Source of the DNA: Oxalobacteraceae bacterium OTU3CAMAD1
Lineage (GTDB): Bacteria; Pseudomonadota; Gammaproteobacteria; Burkholderiales; Burkholderiaceae_D
Assembly (NCBI GenBank): GCA_024123915.1
Contig: CP099650.1
Span: 3,534,001 to 3,598,000 of the forward strand
Length of the DNA stretch: 64,000 nucleotides
Reading direction: 5' to 3'
The notes under the pieces were generated by a model. It did not search any database. It was not told where the DNA came from and saw nothing but the letters and a program-made list of their open reading frames with translations. A program made the position numbers and the translations under genes. How positions within the stretch are numbered: the stretch's first letter is position 1; each line of letters starts with the position of its first letter. Shown here one piece after another: positions 60,866 through 64,000 of the stretch.

Positions 60866-62143
60866 TTAAGCTTTCTCGATTGAGCCGATGCCCATCAGCT
60901 TTTGATAGCCGAGCCAGAATTTGCGGATCAGGCTTTCGGTGATCAGCGTGTCTTCCTGGTCCGGATTGTCCTTGGCCATGTCGATGACCGAGCAGGCATC
61001 GGCATCGCGCACGGTGCCCTGTTGCACCAGTTCGGTCGCCTCGGTGTCTTCCATCGAGATATAGCCTGCCGGGCCGACCAGGTTGGCCTGCTTGATACGC
61101 AAGGCGCGCAGTTCGGGCGTGTCGTCGGCGTAACCGAAGAAATGGAAGATCAGCTCGAAGTGGCCCGGCCCTTTGGGAAGCAGCTGGCGCGCCACCAGCG
61201 TGTTGTGGATCTGTTGCACCACCAACTGCGGGAAGATCGGTTGGATGTGGTTGGTGGTCATCTCGTCGAATTCCTTGATCTGGCCGAGCACGGACGGATC
61301 TTCCAGCGAGAAGCCTTCGTCGAACGAACGGATCGCCTGTTCCTTGTAGGCATCCGAGGTTTCGACTTCGTTCTTGGTGGCCGTGATAATGCTGTGCAAA
61401 CCATGGCGTTTGTCGGCGATCGACCGCGCCTTCATGCCGACGCGGAAGATGTTAAAGGTGGTGTGAAACAGGTGCAGCAAGCTGGCGTGGTAGGGATCCT
61501 TGACGTTCTCCAGGTACAGTTTCCAGTTCGACTTCGAATACTGGCGCGTACAGCCGAGGTAGACGATGGGCTTGTGGAAGATGCGATCGATCCACGGGCG
61601 CATTTCGGCGCCGATGTAGTCGGCCAGCGGCTCGACGGTGGCGCTGAAGCTGGCGAACACCAGGCCGCGGTAGCTTTCGACGCGCAACTGGCGCAGGCCG
61701 TGGCATTTCGGATCGAAATCCTTGGCCATGCCGGCCGCGCCATTCTGTCCACGGCGGAACGGCACGCCCAGCAGGTTGCCGCGCGTATCGAAACTCCATT
61801 GGTGATAGGCGCAGCTATGCGAGGTGGCGTTGCCGCGCGGCGTGCGGCACACGATCGCGCCGCGATGCGCACATTTGTTCACCCAGGCCGCCAGCGTACC
61901 GTCTTCGGTGCGCGTCATCACCACCGGCGTATCGCCAACAAAAGTGCTCTTGTAGTCGCCGTTGTTGACAATCTCCGCTTCCAGCCCGAGAAAGCTCCAG
62001 GTCTCGCCGCGGTAGATGCGCTCCTGTTCAAGGTCGTAGACCTCTTGCGAGCTGTACACCTTGTAGGGTGTGCGGGAGCCATCCGTGCGCGGGAACTGCA
62101 GCAGGGGCACATAGCCTTCCTGCTCATGTGTCGTATTTTTCAT
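60866..62143 (-). CDS. Rieske aromatic-ring-hydroxylating dioxygenase alpha subunit
   Basis: A 425-residue oxygenase large subunit starting at 62143 (M-K-N-T-T-H-E-Q-E-G, GAGGA upstream); the longer open frame lacks family sequence. The Rieske centre uses C91, H93, C111 and H114. The mononuclear iron is held by H219 and H224 in V-K-D-P-Y-H-A-S-L-L-H, with D216 bridging and D366 (S-M-E-D-T-E) as the third ligand. The pattern resembles the salicylate/anthranilate/ortho-substituted benzoate group. Given hydroxyquinol ring cleavage downstream, a product with 1,2,4-hydroxylation is expected, for example from a 4-hydroxylated benzoate (inference). First gene of a six-gene operon. Confidence 0.93.
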   Translation of the reverse strand: MKNTTHEQEGYVPLLQFPRTDGSRTPYKVYSSQEVYDLEQERIYRGETWSFLGLEAEIVNNGDYKSTFVGDTPVVMTRTEDGTLAAWVNKCAHRGAIVCRTPRGNATSHSCAYHQWSFDTRGNLLGVPFRRGQNGAAGMAKDFDPKCHGLRQLRVESYRGLVFASFSATVEPLADYIGAEMRPWIDRIFHKPIVYLGCTRQYSKSNWKLYLENVKDPYHASLLHLFHTTFNIFRVGMKARSIADKRHGLHSIITATKNEVETSDAYKEQAIRSFDEGFSLEDPSVLGQIKEFDEMTTNHIQPIFPQLVVQQIHNTLVARQLLPKGPGHFELIFHFFGYADDTPELRALRIKQANLVGPAGYISMEDTEATELVQQGTVRDADACSVIDMAKDNPDQEDTLITESLIRKFWLGYQKLMGIGSIEKA

Positions 62144-62408
62144 CAAGCGTATCCTCATTCCTCGTTGGGCACCGGCGATAACGCGCTCGGTTGGTGCCAT
62201 CTTAGGGAATGCGGTGCGGCCGCAATATCCGGCAATTGCATTTTTGCGGCTGGTGCTATCCGTCTTTTGCAGGCGTGCTGCCGCAGCAATAATCTCGATT
62301 GCCGCGTCCGCCAGGCGTTCTCGATCTGTTGTGGATATGGGGGAGGGGAGGGACGCCGCAGGCAATGGCTTAAATAAAAAATATCAGAGTGGGAGTGATT
62401 TCATGATC

Positions 62409-62453
62409 GGCAACGCTGGGATTGCGTTGCAAACGGATGAGAATAAGCCTCTG
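62409..62453 (+). repeat. Dispersed hairpin repeat, copy 4 (highly degenerate)
   Basis: GGCAACGCTGGG, then an 11-base insertion, then AAACGGATGAGAATAAGCC lines up with copy 2 (GGCAACGCCGGG followed by AAATGGATGAGACCAAGCC). The hairpin partner is lost. It lies in the gene-less stretch 62144-62709 upstream of the dioxygenase operon; apart from the presumed dioxygenase promoter, nothing else there is recognised. Confidence 0.4.
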
Positions 62454-62709
62454 GTGGTCAGTGCGGCACCTCAGATGCCGCCGGCGACTTCGTCTACCGG
62501 GTGGGTCTACCGGCCAGGAGCGGCGTTGGCGGCGGTATTCTAGCGTTGGTGCCGGCAGGAATGGCAATCGTGGTCTGGCCGCCCGGGCTCAACCAGTCTC
62601 GGTGACTTGCCGCACAGAGCCATCTAAATACCTGGACCACACTGGTCCCTCAAACAGCATCTCTCCAGTGCGCACCGCACTGACTCCTATATTTCTGAAA
62701 GGAATGCCA

Positions 62710-63006
62710 ATGACCAGTTTGACCACCGCCGCAAAACTGTTTTTGGGCGCCGCCATCGGCGTTGCCGTCCTGACCGGCTGCAACAAGAAAGCCGAAGACG
62801 TGCCGGCGCAGGCGCCTACGGCCAGCCAGGCCACCAATCCGGGCGCGGTGCCCGACCCCGAATTGAGCAAACCCGGCACCACCGCCGGTGGCACCACGCG
62901 CGACGCCAACCCGGCCGGCACGACCGGTGCGCCGCCAGCGCCTTCTTCAACCGACCCGCAATCGGCCGCGCAGCCGCCTTCGGGCGCCACATCGACCAAC
63001 AAGTAA
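62710..63006 (+). CDS. Small lipoprotein, function unknown
   Basis: A 98-residue protein. The signal L-G-A-A-I-G-V-A-V-L-T-G-C has a lipobox, with Cys as the lipidated residue. The mature part is low-complexity, rich in Pro, Thr, Ala and Gly. The second ATG (62710) is chosen because AAAGGA is six bases upstream; the one at 62704 is too close. It sits alone between the dioxygenase operon and the partial SDR. Confidence 0.8.
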   Translation: MTSLTTAAKLFLGAAIGVAVLTGCNKKAEDVPAQAPTASQATNPGAVPDPELSKPGTTAGGTTRDANPAGTTGAPPAPSSTDPQSAAQPPSGATSTNK

Positions 63007-63118
63007 TCCTGCAAGGGCCGCGCTCATCGTTTAAGCCCCTGCCGTAAGCGGTCACTCACCTTGCTGGATACATGGCGGGGGAGGCCCCGATCCCATATCG
63101 GCTGGGTACCAGCAGGAT

Positions 63119-64000
63119 TTACGGGCCGCCTCTGCCACCGACTGCGGCATACACCTGGCCGGTCGCGTAGCTCGATTCGTTCGAAGCGAGCAGCACGAAG
63201 ATGCCCGCCAGCTCCGCCGGCTGGCCCGGCCGCTTCATTGGCGTATCGGCGCCGAATTCCGGCAACTTATCCGGCGGTTGGCCCCCAGTGACTTGCAGCG
63301 GCGTCCAGAACGGCCCGGGCGCGACCACGTTGACGCGGATGCCTTTTGGCGCCAGTTGCTTGGCCAGTCCCTTGCTGAAAATCATGATGGCGCCTTTTGT
63401 CGCCGCATAGTCGATCAGGTTTTCGCTTGGCTCGTAGGCGTTAACAGAGGCGGTGTTGATGATCGTGGCGCCGGGCTTCAGCAGCGGCACGGCGGCCTTG
63501 GTGATCCAGAACATCGCATACACATTCGTCTTGAAGGTCTCGTCGAACTGGGCAGTGGTTATGTCGAGGATGGAGTCGCGCGAGAATTGGCGCGCGGCGT
63601 TGTTGACGAGGATATCCAGGCCTCCCAGTTCGCGCGCGGCATCGGCCACGAGTTTTTTACAGAATGCTTCGTCCTTGATGTCGCCGGGGATGGCGACCGC
63701 CTTGCGGCCCTCGGCGCGTATCAGCGCCACCACTTCGCGCGCATCCGCTTCCTCCGCCGGCAGGTAGTTGATGGCCACGTCCGCGCCCTCGCGCGCGTAG
63801 GCGATCGCGGCGGCGCGGCCGATGCCGGAATCGCCTCCCGTCAGCAGCGCCTTGCGGCCCTTGAGCCGCCCCGAACCCTTATAGCTGGTTTCGCCATGGT
63901 CGGGGCGGGGATTCATCTTGCTGGTCAAGCCAGGCCAGGGCTGCTGCTGCTTCGGAAACGGCGGCGCGGGGTAGGCGGTGAGCGGATTTATCGGCGGAAT
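63119..64000 (-). CDS. SDR-family oxidoreductase (YghA/general stress type), 5' end cut by window edge
   Basis: An NAD(P)-dependent short-chain dehydrogenase. The frame stays open to the window edge and includes the Pro/Gln-rich lead-in [11 protein letters not shown] typical of this subgroup, so the true start lies outside. Motifs are [21 protein letters not shown] with the catalytic Ser, and Y-A-A-T-K-G-A with Tyr/Lys. The C-terminal Y-A-A-V-G-G-R-G ends normally. Relatives are linked to stress responses, but the substrate is unknown. Confidence 0.9.
   Translation of the reverse strand: MPPINPLTAYPAPPFPKQQQPWPGLTSKMNPRPDHGETSYKGSGRLKGRKALLTGGDSGIGRAAAIAYAREGADVAINYLPAEEADAREVVALIRAEGRKAVAIPGDIKDEAFCKKLVADAARELGGLDILVNNAARQFSRDSILDITTAQFDETFKTNVYAMFWITKAAVPLLKPGATIINTASVNAYEPSENLIDYAATKGAIMIFSKGLAKQLAPKGIRVNVVAPGPFWTPLQVTGGQPPDKLPEFGADTPMKRPGQPAELAGIFVLLASNESSYATGQVYAAVGGRGGP

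Noticed and set aside
62144..62365. N-terminal extension of the Rieske alpha subunit
   Set aside because: Low-complexity extra sequence with no family match; the ATG at 62143 has a ribosome-binding site and gives the usual size.
62403..62543. 46-codon ORF with GGGAG upstream, overlapping repeat copy 4
   Set aside because: It contains the degenerate repeat and resembles no protein; the apparent coding is more simply explained by the repeat.

Overview
The window looks like chromosomal DNA of a GC-rich betaproteobacterium. An Oxalobacteraceae member of the Massilia/Duganella type is my best guess, based on overall base composition, a Gram-negative porin of betaproteobacterial type, three large TonB-dependent receptors and the many plant-polymer and aromatic catabolism genes. 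This is inference; there is no rRNA to anchor it. The left edge cuts guaB and the right edge cuts a short-chain dehydrogenase, so both end genes are partial.

Layout. (1) 1-3.2 kb: housekeeping guaB-guaA, each followed by a hairpin terminator. (2) 3.2-3.7 kb: a scar holding a hairpin repeat, a deleted copy of an alpha/beta hydrolase (intact relative at 47.5 kb) and a possible LysR tail. (3) 3.7-33.3 kb: a large catabolic locus. It comprises a flavin monooxygenase/GH3 glucosidase/FMN reductase operon; a TonB receptor with a Tat-exported small subunit and a GMC sugar oxidase; a TetR regulator; a five-gene operon of four TIM-barrel sugar isomerase-like proteins and an MFS transporter; a leftward LacI/NodD-like LysR/DHA2 exporter operon; a rightward operon with MFS, a TIM-barrel alpha subunit, a DUF6379 beta subunit (together a C-glycoside deglycosidase pair), another TIM barrel and a Gfo/Idh/MocA enzyme; and an operon with a second TonB receptor, a DHPON-hydrolase-like C-C hydrolase, an extradiol dioxygenase, a cyclase and a fumarylacetoacetase-like hydrolase. 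(4) 33.3-47.1 kb: a flavin reductase-MarR fusion, SDR, LuxR and DeoR regulators, a periplasmic GH106 rhamnosidase with a GH3 glucosidase, a small secreted protein, a third TonB receptor and an AT-rich gene of Bacteroidota character. (5) 47.2-49.9 kb: an accessory patch with a small basic protein, the intact alpha/beta hydrolase, hicAB, and remnants of an ester cyclase, hmgA and a LysR gene. (6) 49.9-62.1 kb: an aromatic-acid cluster (AraC, AAHS transporter, carboxylesterase, porin, LysR, MFS, maleylacetate reductase, hydroxyquinol 1,2-dioxygenase and a three-component Rieske dioxygenase). (7) 62.7-64 kb: a small lipoprotein and a partial SDR.

How it may work together (inference): TonB receptors take up plant phenolic glycosides. 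Periplasmic rhamnosidase and glucosidase trim O-linked sugars. The GMC oxidase oxidises the sugar at C3, and the TIM-barrel/DUF6379 pair cleaves the sugar-aryl C-C bond of 3-keto-C-glycosides. The remaining TIM barrels and the Gfo/Idh/MocA enzyme handle keto-sugars. The aglycone would then be attacked by the flavin monooxygenase and the extradiol-cleavage operon, and monocyclic aromatic acids would pass through hydroxyquinol to maleylacetate and 3-oxoadipate. The NodD-like LysR, LacI, TetR, LuxR, DeoR and a MarR-fused reductase suggest layered control, and three sets of repeated promoter motifs support shared regulons. The most notable content is the combination of a C-glycoside deglycosidase pair with its own oxidase, receptors, transporters and a candidate aglycone ring-cleavage operon in one locus.
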